Shown: in pieces, positions 24,759 to 34,453 of the stretch
Layout: each line of letters begins with the position of its first letter
How positions within the stretch are numbered: position 1 is the first letter of the stretch
Assembly (NCBI RefSeq): GCF_047228825.1
Contig: NZ_JBFEGN010000040.1
Location: 1 to 35,347, forward strand
Length of the DNA: 35,347 nt
Source: Siminovitchia sp047228825
Lineage (GTDB): Bacteria; Bacillota; Bacilli; Bacillales; Bacillaceae_C
Direction of reading: 5' to 3'
Program-made: the position numbers and the translations under genes
The notes under the pieces: model-generated
What the model was told of the DNA's origin: nothing
The model's database searches: none
Seen by the model: the letters and a program-made list of their open reading frames with translations, nothing else

Positions 24759-26345
24759 ATGTACAACAAAAAAAGAACTTATTATTTGTTTTTTGCCCTT
24801 TTGACAGCTGCGGTGCTTGTTTTCGCTGGATGCGGAAACAAAGCAAAAGAATCCGGTGGTAAGTCAAAAAAAGAAACAACAGAAACAAGTCCAAGTAAAT
24901 CGGGCAACAATGAAATCGTCATTGGTGTTCCGGGAGACCCTCAAAACTGGGATCCTATTGCCGTCTTTCTATTGGATTGGAGTACGGTTGCCACATCAGT
25001 GTTTGAAGGGTTGATTGATCGCACGATCAATTTGGAGTTGCAGCCAGGACTGGCTGAAGAATGGGACTACCTGGACGATACAACGCTTCAATTTAAATTG
25101 AGAGAAGGGGTAGAGTTCCATAATGGCGAGCCATTTAATGCCGATGCTGTTAAGTTTACCTTTGACCGTCTGCTTGGTGAAGAAGGAGCAAAAGGACCTC
25201 AGCAGGCAAACTATACATCTATTAAAGAAGTGGAAGTTGTCGATCAATATACAGTGAAATTCCATTTGAACGAGCCTGATCCGGTATTGTTGACGAAACT
25301 ATCTGGTTATGGTGCAGTCATTGTACCACCTAAATACATCCAGGAGCACGGCGTTGAACACTTCAGTAAAAATCCTGTTGGAACAGGTCCGTTTAAAATG
25401 ACTAGCTATAAGCAGGACTCAGAAATCGTATTGGAGAAAAATGATCATTACTGGAAGGAAGGACTTCCGAAGCTTGACAAGGTTACTTTTCGGGTCATAC
25501 CGGAAGCTTCTACACGTCTGGCAGAATTACAAACAGGAAACATTGATATTATGAAACGCGTTGAGTTTAGCCAGGTTGACTCTGTAAAAGGGAATGACAG
25601 CTTGGAATTAATGGAAGTAGGAACGCCGACCGCTTACTCTTTTCGCTTTGATGTCGATAAAAAACCGGTTGACGATGTGCGTGTAAGACAGGCGATTAAC
25701 TATGCGATTGATAAAGAAGCCATCATTAGTGAAATTTTGCAAGGCTATGGAAAAATGATCAGCAGCTTCCAAAGTGAATTGTCTTTTGGATACAACCCTG
25801 ATTTGGACCCCTATCCGTATGATGTTGAAAAAGCAAAAGAGTTAATCTCAGAGGCGGGAGCAGAAGGAAGCACGCTTGAAATTTATGTGCCTGGAAATGA
25901 CGGCACCTTTAAGGAAATTGCACAGGTTGTCTCTTATTATTTGGAAGAGGTAGGTTTGAAAGCCAACATTCAAACAGTAGACAGCAACACGTTCACATCC
26001 GAGCTGATTCCTAATGGAAAAGCTGGACATATGTACCGGATGGGATGGGGCGGATGGACGCTTGATTTCGATAACACGGCATATTTAATGTATAAAAAGG
26101 GAGAGTTCTGGAATCCTCACTTCCATGACGACAAAGTAGACGAACTTTTAGAAGCCCAACGGTCCACTATTGATCAGGAGGAACGGGAAAAAATCTTTAA
26201 GGAGCTTACCGAAAGGCTTCACGAACTTGCTCCTGAGGTTAACCTTTATTCAGTAATAGATTTATATGCGGTAAATGACCATGTACAAAACTTCCAGCCT
26301 CCGCATGATGATCGATTGAGACTGGAAGAAGTTACGACGAAATAG
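24759..26345 (+). CDS. Peptide-binding lipoprotein, family 5 extracellular solute-binding protein
   Basis: A 528-residue DppA/OppA-type receptor. The lipobox LVFAGC places the acylated cysteine near residue 25, followed by a Lys/Ser/Thr-rich linker. Family stretches include LEPQ-like LELQPGLAEEWDY, LREGVEFHNGEPFNADAVKF (the SBP_bac_5 signature) and NPVGTGPFKM. It binds peptides for the adjacent permeases. Two ATGs stand at 24756 and 24759; spacing to AGGGGGG favours 24759. A hairpin terminator follows, which likely keeps permease expression lower than that of the receptor. Confidence 0.92.
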   Translation: MYNKKRTYYLFFALLTAAVLVFAGCGNKAKESGGKSKKETTETSPSKSGNNEIVIGVPGDPQNWDPIAVFLLDWSTVATSVFEGLIDRTINLELQPGLAEEWDYLDDTTLQFKLREGVEFHNGEPFNADAVKFTFDRLLGEEGAKGPQQANYTSIKEVEVVDQYTVKFHLNEPDPVLLTKLSGYGAVIVPPKYIQEHGVEHFSKNPVGTGPFKMTSYKQDSEIVLEKNDHYWKEGLPKLDKVTFRVIPEASTRLAELQTGNIDIMKRVEFSQVDSVKGNDSLELMEVGTPTAYSFRFDVDKKPVDDVRVRQAINYAIDKEAIISEILQGYGKMISSFQSELSFGYNPDLDPYPYDVEKAKELISEAGAEGSTLEIYVPGNDGTFKEIAQVVSYYLEEVGLKANIQTVDSNTFTSELIPNGKAGHMYRMGWGGWTLDFDNTAYLMYKKGEFWNPHFHDDKVDELLEAQRSTIDQEEREKIFKELTERLHELAPEVNLYSVIDLYAVNDHVQNFQPPHDDRLRLEEVTTK

Positions 26346-26353
26346 ACAATAAA

Positions 26354-26390
26354 AAAGGATAGGTGGGTTATTAGCCTATCCTTTCTTCTT
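26354..26390 (+). terminator. Intra-operon terminator after the peptide-binding protein
   Basis: AAAGGATAGG (26354-26363) pairs with CCTATCCTTT (26375-26384) around an 11-base loop, followed by CTTCTT. It lies 8 bases after the binding-protein stop and before the permease genes. Confidence 0.75.
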
Positions 26391-26436
26391 AATTACATGA
26401 AACAATGCTGGTCTTTTTCGTAAAGGAGGTAGGTGG

Positions 26437-27369
26437 ATGTTACAGTACATTCTTAGAAGGATTTTCCACAGCATCATCGTTGTTTTTGCGATTTCCATCA
26501 TTCTTTTCTTCTCCATCAGGCTGACCGGAGATCCTGTATCTGTCATGTTTTCGGCTGGTGAACCAACAAAAGAAGCGGTTGAAACTTTAAAGAAAGAGTT
26601 GGGTCTAAATGAACCATTGTTCGTTCAGTACGGGATTTTTATGAAAGATTTGGTGACATTTAACTTGGGGGAATCATTCCGGACCGGCTTGCCAGTTACT
26701 CAAATGATAGGTGAAAGATTAGGGGCAACGACCATGCTCGCTTTCGGCGGCCTAATTGTCTCGGTCTTGATTGCTTTTCCAATTGGTATTTTTTCAGCAA
26801 TAAAAAGAGGAACTCCAGTTGACTTTTTTGGACGCATCTTTTCCCTAGTGGGCATTTCCTTTCCAAACTTTTGGTTAGGTATTATGTTTATTATTATATT
26901 TGCAGTTAACTTGAAGTGGCTGCCGGCTTCAGGATATGGCAGTTTCAAACACTTAATATTGCCTTCGTTTACGCTAGGCTTAATTTTATCAGGTATTTTA
27001 GCAAGACTTGTACGCTCTTCCATGCTGGAAGTGTTGAGTCAACAATATATTGCTACTGCCCGCTCCAAAGGTTTGAAGGAATGGATTGTTGTCTTAAGAC
27101 ACGCTTTCCGAAATGCGCTCATCCCTACAGTCACCTTTTTGGGTATTCAATTCGGTTCTTTACTAGGTGGTGCTGTGATCATCGAGCAGGTGTTTTCATG
27201 GCCGGGAGTGGGCCGAATGATCATTGATGCCATTAACCAACGGGATTATCCGGTTATTCAGGGCGGTGTTATCGTGTTGGCGTTGTTAATGGTATTAATT
27301 AATTTAATTGTCGATATCAGCTACAGCTACCTTGATCCCAGGATTAAGATTGGAGGCAGCGAGAAATAG
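26437..27369 (+). CDS. dppB: Peptide ABC transporter permease (DppB/OppB-like)
   Basis: A 310-residue membrane protein with six helices. The N-terminal LQYILRRIFHSIIVVFAISI and the EAA loop with ARSKGLKEWIVVLRHAFRNA are typical of DppB-type permeases. ATG at 26437 follows AAAGGAGGT. Its stop overlaps the next start by one base. Confidence 0.92.
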   Translation: MLQYILRRIFHSIIVVFAISIILFFSIRLTGDPVSVMFSAGEPTKEAVETLKKELGLNEPLFVQYGIFMKDLVTFNLGESFRTGLPVTQMIGERLGATTMLAFGGLIVSVLIAFPIGIFSAIKRGTPVDFFGRIFSLVGISFPNFWLGIMFIIIFAVNLKWLPASGYGSFKHLILPSFTLGLILSGILARLVRSSMLEVLSQQYIATARSKGLKEWIVVLRHAFRNALIPTVTFLGIQFGSLLGGAVIIEQVFSWPGVGRMIIDAINQRDYPVIQGGVIVLALLMVLINLIVDISYSYLDPRIKIGGSEK

Positions 27370-28271
27370 TGGAACCAGTTATTGAACAAAACATCAGCAC
27401 GCAATTTTTTTCCCCAAAACCGAAGCGAAAGAGCATATGGAGATTTATTAAAAAGAATCCATCTGGCATTTTGGGCATGATCCTTGTGGGAGTCAGTTTG
27501 AGCTGTGCCCTGTTTGCATCATGGATTGCCCCAATGGATCCGGCTGCTTCAAGCTTATCCGACAGATTAACGCCACCTGCCTGGGTTGACGAAAGCAGTA
27601 AATATATTTTAGGGACTGATCAAATTGGGCGTGATTTGCTGAGCCGGATTATACATGGCGCTTCAATCTCCTTGAAAGTAGGTGTTTTTGGGGCAATTTT
27701 AGCGATGATTATAGGTACGGTGCTTGGACTTTTGGCAGGATATTTCGGGAAATGGCTAGATGATTTTATTATGAGAGCAGCAGATGTACAACTTGCATTT
27801 CCTTTCATCCTTTTTGCCATTATTATTATGAGTGTTTTGGGTACCGGTATTTGGAAAATCATCATTATTTTAGGGTTAACGTACTGGGTTGGATTTGCAA
27901 GGCTCATTCGAAGCCAAGTCGTTTCATTAAAGGAGTTGGAGTATATTCATGCTGCGAGAGCGGTAGGAGGGACGAACTATAAAATTATAGTGAAACATAT
28001 CCTTCCTAACGTGGCTTCATCCATCCTGGTGCTCGGTACTCTCTACATTGCCGAATTCATTTTGTTGGAAGCATCCCTCACCTTTTTAGGGATTGGGGTA
28101 GACCCTACGATCCCTTCCTGGGGAGGTATGTTGGCAGATAGTCGAAATTATATTGAATCCGCTTGGTGGACAGCAACCTTTCCTGGTTTTGCCATCATGT
28201 TGACAGTGCTCGGCTTTAATTTGCTGGGAGATTGGCTTCGAGACAAATATGATCCTAATTTAAATGTGTAG
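27369..28271 (+). CDS. dppC: Peptide ABC transporter permease (DppC/OppC-like)
   Basis: A 300-residue partner permease. It shows the OppC N-terminal segment (WRFIKKNPSGILGMILVGVS), LGTDQIGRDLLSRIIHGASI, and the EAA loop AARAVGGTNYKIIVKHILPN. GTG at 27369 overlaps the upstream TAG; GGAGG lies about 12 bases before it. With DppB it forms the channel of the importer. Confidence 0.92.
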   Translation: MEPVIEQNISTQFFSPKPKRKSIWRFIKKNPSGILGMILVGVSLSCALFASWIAPMDPAASSLSDRLTPPAWVDESSKYILGTDQIGRDLLSRIIHGASISLKVGVFGAILAMIIGTVLGLLAGYFGKWLDDFIMRAADVQLAFPFILFAIIIMSVLGTGIWKIIIILGLTYWVGFARLIRSQVVSLKELEYIHAARAVGGTNYKIIVKHILPNVASSILVLGTLYIAEFILLEASLTFLGIGVDPTIPSWGGMLADSRNYIESAWWTATFPGFAIMLTVLGFNLLGDWLRDKYDPNLNV

Positions 28272-28279
28272 GTGATAAT

Positions 28280-31200
28280 ATGCATGATTTAAGGAATGTT
28301 TGGGAAATCGGCGGCCTGATAGAAGATCAAAACGGTGACTTGGTAGCTGACAGGGTGAATGTGCAAATTCTATTACCTGACGGCTTATTTCCACAAGGAT
28401 TAATTGATTTTTGTGCAAGACTCGGTTTTGAAACAACGAGCCTGTCTTTTGATTTTTTCCGTGAAAATAAGCGATATGCATACGAACTGACTTTTACCTT
28501 CGATGATAGTAAAACAGCCGTCAAATTAACGGACAGAGGATTGTGCTGCTCTTATAGAAATGAACAGCAGCTATCAGACTTGTTACGTTTTTTGGCTGGA
28601 AAGTGGCACGCTCAATTTATCGAGACAGATTGCCCTGTTAAAAAAATTGCATTAATAGATAATAAAATTTCAATTTTTAGTACGGGTGATCAACTCATTA
28701 CACAATGTGAATGGCGTTTTGAGGCAAGTAGAGCGAACAAGAGTTATAAGCTCGAAAGTTTGACGGATGTTTGGAGTGAAGTTGGCTTTTTACATCAGAA
28801 TGAGCCGAGTCCTGACAACAAGCAGTCAGTGATAATTCAAACATCCGGTGAACTGTCTCGAAAAGCTTGGATCGAGATATATTATGGTGCTGCACGAATA
28901 GGAATGGAAAGCACCTCATTGGCGTTCCCAATAACAAGGGCACCGATTGAAAAGACCCCGGTCCTTATTTTTGAGGAAAAAAATGAAGACCAAATGGCTA
29001 ATGTTACCCTTGAAGGAAATGTTGTGGTCTTTTCCGGTAATAAAGAAGCATTGCCCAATGCGATCTCCTACTTTTTTAGGGAAAAACATTGGACAGTTGG
29101 CGGAACATACGGAAACTGGGAAGCAGCGCATAAAAAACTGAAACGAAAAAAAGAAGTGCTATTTGTTGATACTTGGCAAGATACCGGAGAACTGCAAGAA
29201 ATATATGGGAAGTTAGAAAAGGCAAAACAATGCATAGATGTTGAAAAACACCTTGAAATAAACGCTTTTATCTCAGAACCAAAAGAATTAAGAGAACAAT
29301 TATTAATCGATATTCAAAAAAAATATCCTAGAGCACATATTTTTGTCCGTTCAGCATTCAAACCAGGATTTTTCTGGATGATGGAAGAAGTTCTACCCCA
29401 AATTGTAAGAAACAAGGGGGAGATAGATGCCGTAATAATCAACTGCCGAAACGGGACATCGCGGGACGGATTGGAGTTGCCGATTCGATGGATACAGGAG
29501 TTGTATCCGATCGATGAAATTTTTGCTCAAGAATTGGGGATCATTAGCGAAAAAATCCAGTTTAAGATCTCTGACTCCATTAAACATACGTATGAAATCA
29601 TTGTGACAAAGAGCAATGGGAATATACTTTTTAGTGAATCGATTACCATACCTGTCTCGAAAGTTCCGTATGTTGAAAAAGGTAAATACAGCTATCCAAC
29701 CTCTAGCTATTTATCCCTTAAACAGGGGCAGCATCATTTAGAATATGTCATAAAAACCGATAGAGAAAGATTTTATACATTTTATATGAATAAAGTAATG
29801 CCGAGGCTCTGGGAGGAGGTAAGGGCAAAAGGACGGAATCGTGAAAGCGGGTTTACAAAACCTCTCTTTGACCACATTGAAATAGAAGCTGTCATGAGTG
29901 AGGAAGAATGTAAACTGCCGGTGGAAGAGGAAAGGATTTCTTCTCTTGAAGCATTACATGAAGACCTTTATTTCAACACTTTGGATTACTTCGTTATAAA
30001 AGGAGAAGCACTTTTAGGAAAGGGATACACGTCGCCCGGAGGTATTTATCCCTTTCTTAAAGCCATCCCGGGTGCATCGCCCTCCGCGAAAATTACAGTT
30101 TATAAATACATTGAACAAGGGCAAGATGAGATTCTTACGGAGAAGCTCTGGTTTAGGGAAAATCAAAAACACCCTTTCCGATTGCAATATCGTTTCGAAA
30201 ACGATGATAAAATCCATATCAAAGAATTGACGGAAAGATACGAGGCCGAAGAAATACCTCAAGATCTTCCAAAACCGAAACAAGCACGGGTCCATACTTG
30301 GCTCGCAGATTATTCTTATGGTGGAAGGCCGATATTTGTTTACGAATATTTTAACAGGATGGCGGAAGATTACTTTTCTGCTATCAAACTGTCAATATTC
30401 AAACCTACTATTCTAATAGAGACCGGACATCATGCGAATGAAGTTTCAAGCATGCCTGCCGCCGCCGAACTGCTGGATGAAATAGAAACAATGTTTCCCC
30501 TTATATTAAAAAATATGAACCTTGTTGTGATTCCACGTGCAAATCCCGACGGGACCGCCCTGCACAACCGGATGGCTAAAGACAACCCGCAATGGAAACA
30601 CCATGCGGCAAGGTACAATGCTGTAGGGCTGGAGTATGCTGACTTAAGGTATAGAAACAGTGTTTTTGGTGAGGCCAATGTCGTTCCTAAAATCATGAAC
30701 AGATGGGCACCCGATGTCATCATCGACAATCACGGAATCCCGAGCCATGAATGGACACAGCCGTTTGCCGGGTACCATATTCCACCGCGATTCCACATGT
30801 CTTATTGGATTCCTAATGCTTTGTTGTTTGGAATTGTACGAATGCTCGATCAAGAAAATTACCCAAAACACACTAAAATATTAAATAAAATGACCGAATC
30901 AATTCAACAGATCATCAAACCGACAGAAATTCAGCAGCTGAACCAATATTGGATGGAACGTTATAAAAAGTATGGTCACCAATTTATGCCGCAATTATTT
31001 CCAATTGAACTTGCGGAAGACCTTATTTTTTATAAATGGGATACGAAACCGAATCCCGAAATTAGCAGCGCCATCAGCCGCTTTCCAGAGTGGGTCAGCG
31101 CCGATCTAATATCGGAAGTCGCCGATGAGACAGTGTATGGTGATGTATTGGAACGATGCAAAAAAGCCCAAAAGCTTTTTAATTTAGGAGCTATTAAATG

Positions 31201-31300
31201 GATCAAAAAAGATGCTCAAGAGATAAAAAGAATTTATGATGGAAGTTTTATTGGTATCATAAGAATACGGCCTTTAAAAATTGATCAGGAGGATCAATAA
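28280..31300 (+). CDS. Large M14-type zinc carboxypeptidase
   Basis: A 1006-residue protein without a signal peptide, so probably cytoplasmic. A carboxypeptidase M14-like domain lies at about 690-900: IETGHHANEVSS gives zinc ligands H718 and E721, VVIPRANPDGTALHNRM supplies the conserved N/R substrate region, and IIDNHGIPSHEW gives the third ligand H818. The N-terminal 680 residues match no domain I can name. They contain a GNVVVFSGNKEALPNAISYF stretch and a beta-rich region at about 560-680. ATG at 28280 follows GGTGATAAT, 8 bases after dppC. Position in a peptide importer operon and next to pcp implies it trims imported peptides at the C-terminus; its size is far above ordinary M14 enzymes. 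Confidence 0.8.
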   Translation: MHDLRNVWEIGGLIEDQNGDLVADRVNVQILLPDGLFPQGLIDFCARLGFETTSLSFDFFRENKRYAYELTFTFDDSKTAVKLTDRGLCCSYRNEQQLSDLLRFLAGKWHAQFIETDCPVKKIALIDNKISIFSTGDQLITQCEWRFEASRANKSYKLESLTDVWSEVGFLHQNEPSPDNKQSVIIQTSGELSRKAWIEIYYGAARIGMESTSLAFPITRAPIEKTPVLIFEEKNEDQMANVTLEGNVVVFSGNKEALPNAISYFFREKHWTVGGTYGNWEAAHKKLKRKKEVLFVDTWQDTGELQEIYGKLEKAKQCIDVEKHLEINAFISEPKELREQLLIDIQKKYPRAHIFVRSAFKPGFFWMMEEVLPQIVRNKGEIDAVIINCRNGTSRDGLELPIRWIQELYPIDEIFAQELGIISEKIQFKISDSIKHTYEIIVTKSNGNILFSESITIPVSKVPYVEKGKYSYPTSSYLSLKQGQHHLEYVIKTDRERFYTFYMNKVMPRLWEEVRAKGRNRESGFTKPLFDHIEIEAVMSEEECKLPVEEERISSLEALHEDLYFNTLDYFVIKGEALLGKGYTSPGGIYPFLKAIPGASPSAKITVYKYIEQGQDEILTEKLWFRENQKHPFRLQYRFENDDKIHIKELTERYEAEEIPQDLPKPKQARVHTWLADYSYGGRPIFVYEYFNRMAEDYFSAIKLSIFKPTILIETGHHANEVSSMPAAAELLDEIETMFPLILKNMNLVVIPRANPDGTALHNRMAKDNPQWKHHAARYNAVGLEYADLRYRNSVFGEANVVPKIMNRWAPDVIIDNHGIPSHEWTQPFAGYHIPPRFHMSYWIPNALLFGIVRMLDQENYPKHTKILNKMTESIQQIIKPTEIQQLNQYWMERYKKYGHQFMPQLFPIELAEDLIFYKWDTKPNPEISSAISRFPEWVSADLISEVADETVYGDVLERCKKAQKLFNLGAIKWIKKDAQEIKRIYDGSFIGIIRIRPLKIDQEDQ

Positions 31301-31900
31301 ATGAAGAAGTTACTTCTAACAGGATTTGAACCATTTTTAGATTACCCAATCAACCCGACAATGAAAATCGTTGAAGATCTGGATGGCGAAGTCATCAACA
31401 ATTATGAAGTAGTGGGAAGAATACTGACGGTTGTTTTTTCAAAAAGCGGCAAGCAGCTCCTGAACGAAATATCCGATGTCCAGCCGGATGCAGTGATCTC
31501 ATTAGGACTCGCCGCCGGCCGGCATAAATTTACACCAGAAAGGATTGCCATCAACTGTAATGAAGGTGACCCAGACAATATCGGCTTTATACCAAGCGGG
31601 GAAAAAATTTACGAAGACGGAATGGATGGTTTATTTACAACCCTGCCAATTCAACGTATGGTGCAGGAGTTGAACCGTCAAGGGTTGCCGGCTGAGATTT
31701 CCAATTCAGCCGGGACTTATCTATGCAACAATGTCATGTATCACGCACTGTACAACAATTTGATTGAAAGGAAAAATCTTCCGGTAGGATTCATCCACTT
31801 GCCAGCTTCACATGAATTGGCCATTAAGCATAAAAAAATTCCGAGTATGTCACACGAGGACTTGGTGAAAGCGGTCCGAATCTGTATCGAATGTTTGTAA
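31301..31900 (+). CDS. pcp: Pyroglutamyl-peptidase I (C15 cysteine peptidase)
   Basis: A 199-residue enzyme that removes N-terminal pyroglutamate from peptides. The catalytic triad is visible as E80 (FTPERIAIN), C142 (AGTYLCNNVMYH) and H166 (GFIHLPA). The N-terminal LLTGFEPF motif is also diagnostic. The ATG follows directly on the upstream TAA, with AGGAGG about 8 bases before it, so translation is coupled to the M14 gene. It closes the peptide-use operon, cutting blocked N-termini while the M14 enzyme acts at the other end. Confidence 0.95.
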   Translation: MKKLLLTGFEPFLDYPINPTMKIVEDLDGEVINNYEVVGRILTVVFSKSGKQLLNEISDVQPDAVISLGLAAGRHKFTPERIAINCNEGDPDNIGFIPSGEKIYEDGMDGLFTTLPIQRMVQELNRQGLPAEISNSAGTYLCNNVMYHALYNNLIERKNLPVGFIHLPASHELAIKHKKIPSMSHEDLVKAVRICIECL

Positions 31901-31987
31901 TGCAATTTTTATTCCAGAATTCCGAAAGTAAGATCTTCTTATTAAACACAAAGAGAGCTGAAGGAAAGAAGATTCAATATCAGGTAA
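31901..31987. other. Short gap with no recognisable feature
   Basis: No terminator-quality hairpin was found after pcp; the sequence then enters IS debris. Confidence 0.3.
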
Positions 31988-32382
31988 TTGGCTGGGCGAG
32001 GAAGCGTTTCGGTCATCTGTAATGCCGATCTGTTTGATATAGACCAAATACAGTTCATTGATTTTATTTGGGAACATGAATCCATGGTTCATACGATGGA
32101 ATGGCCGTCGATAGATATTTGGGAATTCTATAACCAAAGGGCCTGCATGGAAAACTACATCAAGGAAACTGAACGTGGGTTTTCCATCAACCGGATTCTA
32201 ACCGGCCGTTTAAAACCAACGAACTGGATCTGCTGCTGAAATTATTTGCATACAACCTGTTTGAGCTTTTCAAAATAGATCATTTCCCTACCCCCATGAA
32301 AAGTTATACCATCAAAGATTTCACAGGGAAATTGTTCAGGCAGCAGGAGTATTCGTCTATCATGCCAGGAAAGTTCTGTTAA
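31988..32382 (+). pseudogene. IS1380-like transposase C-terminal fragment
   Basis: Reading + from 31988, the frame gives IWEFYNQRACMENYIKETER and GFSINRIL, the Y-N-Q-R...EN..KE block of the C-terminal catalytic region in IS1380-type transposases. Near 32205 the frame shifts, and the continuation ELDLLLKLFAYNLFELFKID is the following conserved helix. Only about 130 codons of an expected 430 or more remain, and there is a frameshift, so the element is dead. It marks the boundary between the peptide operon and the IS-rich end. Confidence 0.7.
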
Positions 32383-32657
32383 AGATATAAGAAGGCTATC
32401 TTCATAAACAGTGTACAACAACTTGATTAACCAACTGTAACTGAATAAATTGGCAATTCTCGATCCTTTCATTTTGGGTGGGGGGAGAACTGTCCAATTT
32501 TCCAGTTTTTCATTAATTTAGTCCGAAAATTTGTAAATTATCCCCAAAGGGACACCGAGTTAGGGATTAATGAACAACCTATATTTTGATCAAAAGTTTG
32601 CCACTCGCAGTTTGTGAAATGAAAATAGCGGTCGAATGAACAAATAAAAAAAGGAAA

Positions 32658-32679
32658 AAAAGATCCCGAAGGATCTTTT
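32658..32679. terminator. Bidirectional terminator-like hairpin
   Basis: AAAAGATCC (32658-32666), loop CGAA, GGATCTTTT (32671-32679). Both directions give a GC-containing stem followed by U-rich arms, with a long A-run to the left. Confidence 0.7.
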
Positions 32680-32729
32680 CAAGGTTCATGACCAAGAATT
32701 GGCGGGCAATGACGGTTTCACCCATATTC

Positions 32730-32768
32730 GGCACCTGAAAGACAAGCTGCTCCTCTTTTTCAGGTGCC
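32730..32768 (+). terminator. Hairpin near the end of the IS1634-like remnant
   Basis: GGCACCTGAAA (32730-32740) pairs with TTTCAGGTGCC (32758-32768), a perfect 11-bp stem with a 17-base loop, then TGTTTAAAAATT. It may be a terminator or part of an IS end. Confidence 0.5.
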
Positions 32769-32866
32769 TGTTTAAAAATTTGTATTTATTAAGCCTCCAA
32801 TCGACTTATCTCAACTTTAATCCATCCATTTCGACAGGTTTTGAGCGTTCCCGTATCCTTTAGGAG

Positions 32867-33184
32867 TCAAATCATCGTTTTTTCGGCCTTTTTCGTCACA
32901 TAGATGGACATGTCATATCCTGCCAGCCCAAGGATCCGTTTCGTTTGATCCCCGATATTGTCGGGAAGAAAGCGAATCACTTGCCCTGCCTGACGAATAT
33001 AAATGACCTTAATTTCCTGCAACTCTTTTAACAATACCTGCCCCGTCGGGCGAAATAGCTTGCGCTTCCCGGCCAGGACCAATGGAGTTTCTTCCTGCTT
33101 CATCTTTTCCCTTACTCGATGTTCCAGGATGCCATAAATCAAAAGAGCCATGACAAATACGATGCCCAATGCTTCGATTCGGCT
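32867..33184 (-). pseudogene. IS1634-like transposase C-terminal fragment
   Basis: The - strand frame reads SRIEALGIVFVMALLIYGIL, EHRVREKMKQ, PLVLAGKRKLFRPTGQVLL and VIRFLPDNIGDQTKRILGLA, the usual C-terminus of IS1634-type (IS4 superfamily) transposases with its P-G-K...PTG motif. Only about 105 codons of some 550 remain; the upstream part is missing because the sequence joins an IS4-type transposase gene at about 33185. Confidence 0.75.
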
Positions 33185-34446
33185 TGGCTTGACTTTTTTA
33201 GGACATCATCAAGAAGCTCAATTAACTGCTGCAGCGCAACAGCCCAATCAAGTTCATTTACTTCATCACAAAGTTCATAAAAAATACCGCCTAACGTGCG
33301 CTGGTCTGTGTTACAGCGATTTTGCCATGACAACACAATATACCTTGAAAATACAAGGGTTGTGTGGCTTATTAGTAAATCATAAGATAGGCCTTGAAAC
33401 TCTTTTTGAAGACGCAACAGGGATTTCGTTGTTTTGAAAAAAACTTCAATATCCCAACGCATGCCGTAAATGCGCACGATTTCTCGCTCGGTTATTGTGC
33501 AATCTGTACTCAATATAGCTAGCCACTCACTTCTTTTGTTTCGGTTCTGTATAAAGACGATTTTAACCGGAGTACCATTAGACAATATTGTATAGATTGA
33601 ACGTAGGATGCCTTTCCTGCCTTGAACAGGAGTGGCAAGGAAATAGAGGTGTTTTAAAGACACTTGTTTATTTTCTACGAGGTAACGTTGATTTGTCGGC
33701 TTCACCATTCCAATAACATCTAACCCTAATTCAACAATGGATGTAATGAATGGCTGATGCGTAAACCATGAATCCATTAACAGGTAATGCGCCGAAACGC
33801 CTGCAGAAAGTGCTCTTTTAACCATAGATGTTACTTGTTCCGGAGCTGTTTGTAACGCATCTAAACGACGTTTATAGCCGGAACAGCGTTTATCTATATT
33901 CTCGGATATGCCATTGATCTGAGCCTTGATAGAACTTAATAAGGTGAAATCCAGTGGCATGAAAGTAAAACCATCTGACCAACCAAGTGTAAGCATTCGG
34001 AACCCTTTATAATAGCGTTTTTTCATGGAAGAATGATCCATGCAACGTGCTAACAGTTCTAGCTTTTTACTGCGGTCACGATCATACATGGAGTCATCAA
34101 CAATAAGCACTTTTGGGCGTTTTGAATCGGTAAGTGCATCGACTTTTCCAATAGTACTGGCACTCAACAATGTTAAAAAACGGCGCCAATTAAACTTGGA
34201 ATGATTCAGGAAACAATAAACAGCGTCCTTAGCAGGGGAAGATTCTCCTTTCTTTGATTGAAGGAGAGTGAACCAGCTTTTGTGATGAAAAATCAGACAA
34301 AAAACAAGTTGAAAAAGATAAGAACATTTAAATCCAAACTTCTTAGTGATTCCAGCCTTGTGTAGGTGTTTAAAGATTCCTAATTCGCCAAATGCAGATT
34401 TTAATTCTTTTGGTAGTTGAATGTTTTGGTCATTTTGCCCTATCAT
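33139..34446 (-). CDS. IS4-family transposase with a probably foreign C-terminus
   Basis: A 435-residue DDE transposase. The acidic residues lie in VLIVDDSMYDRDRSKK (first D), YLLMDSWFT (second D) and RIYGMRWDIEVFFKTTKSLL (the IS4 Y-x2-R-x3-E-x6-K signature). The ATG at 34446 has AGAGGTG (34462-34456) upstream. The last ~16 codons are read from DNA that in the next frame encodes the IS1634-like fragment, so the natural C-terminus appears lost at a junction near 33185; relatives known to me continue for some tens of residues more. Catalytic residues are intact but activity is doubtful without the missing IS end. Confidence 0.88.
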   Translation of the reverse strand: MIGQNDQNIQLPKELKSAFGELGIFKHLHKAGITKKFGFKCSYLFQLVFCLIFHHKSWFTLLQSKKGESSPAKDAVYCFLNHSKFNWRRFLTLLSASTIGKVDALTDSKRPKVLIVDDSMYDRDRSKKLELLARCMDHSSMKKRYYKGFRMLTLGWSDGFTFMPLDFTLLSSIKAQINGISENIDKRCSGYKRRLDALQTAPEQVTSMVKRALSAGVSAHYLLMDSWFTHQPFITSIVELGLDVIGMVKPTNQRYLVENKQVSLKHLYFLATPVQGRKGILRSIYTILSNGTPVKIVFIQNRNKRSEWLAILSTDCTITEREIVRIYGMRWDIEVFFKTTKSLLRLQKEFQGLSYDLLISHTTLVFSRYIVLSWQNRCNTDQRTLGGIFYELCDEVNELDWAVALQQLIELLDDVLKKSSQAESKHWASYLSWLF

Positions 34447-34453
34447 ATAGGAG

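Larger units (their letters stand above)
32383..32866. other. Non-coding IS debris with hairpins
   Basis: About 480 bases without a convincing gene. A GA-rich tract precedes a strong terminator (32658-32679), and another hairpin is at 32730-32768. No terminal inverted repeat pair could be matched by eye. Confidence 0.35.
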
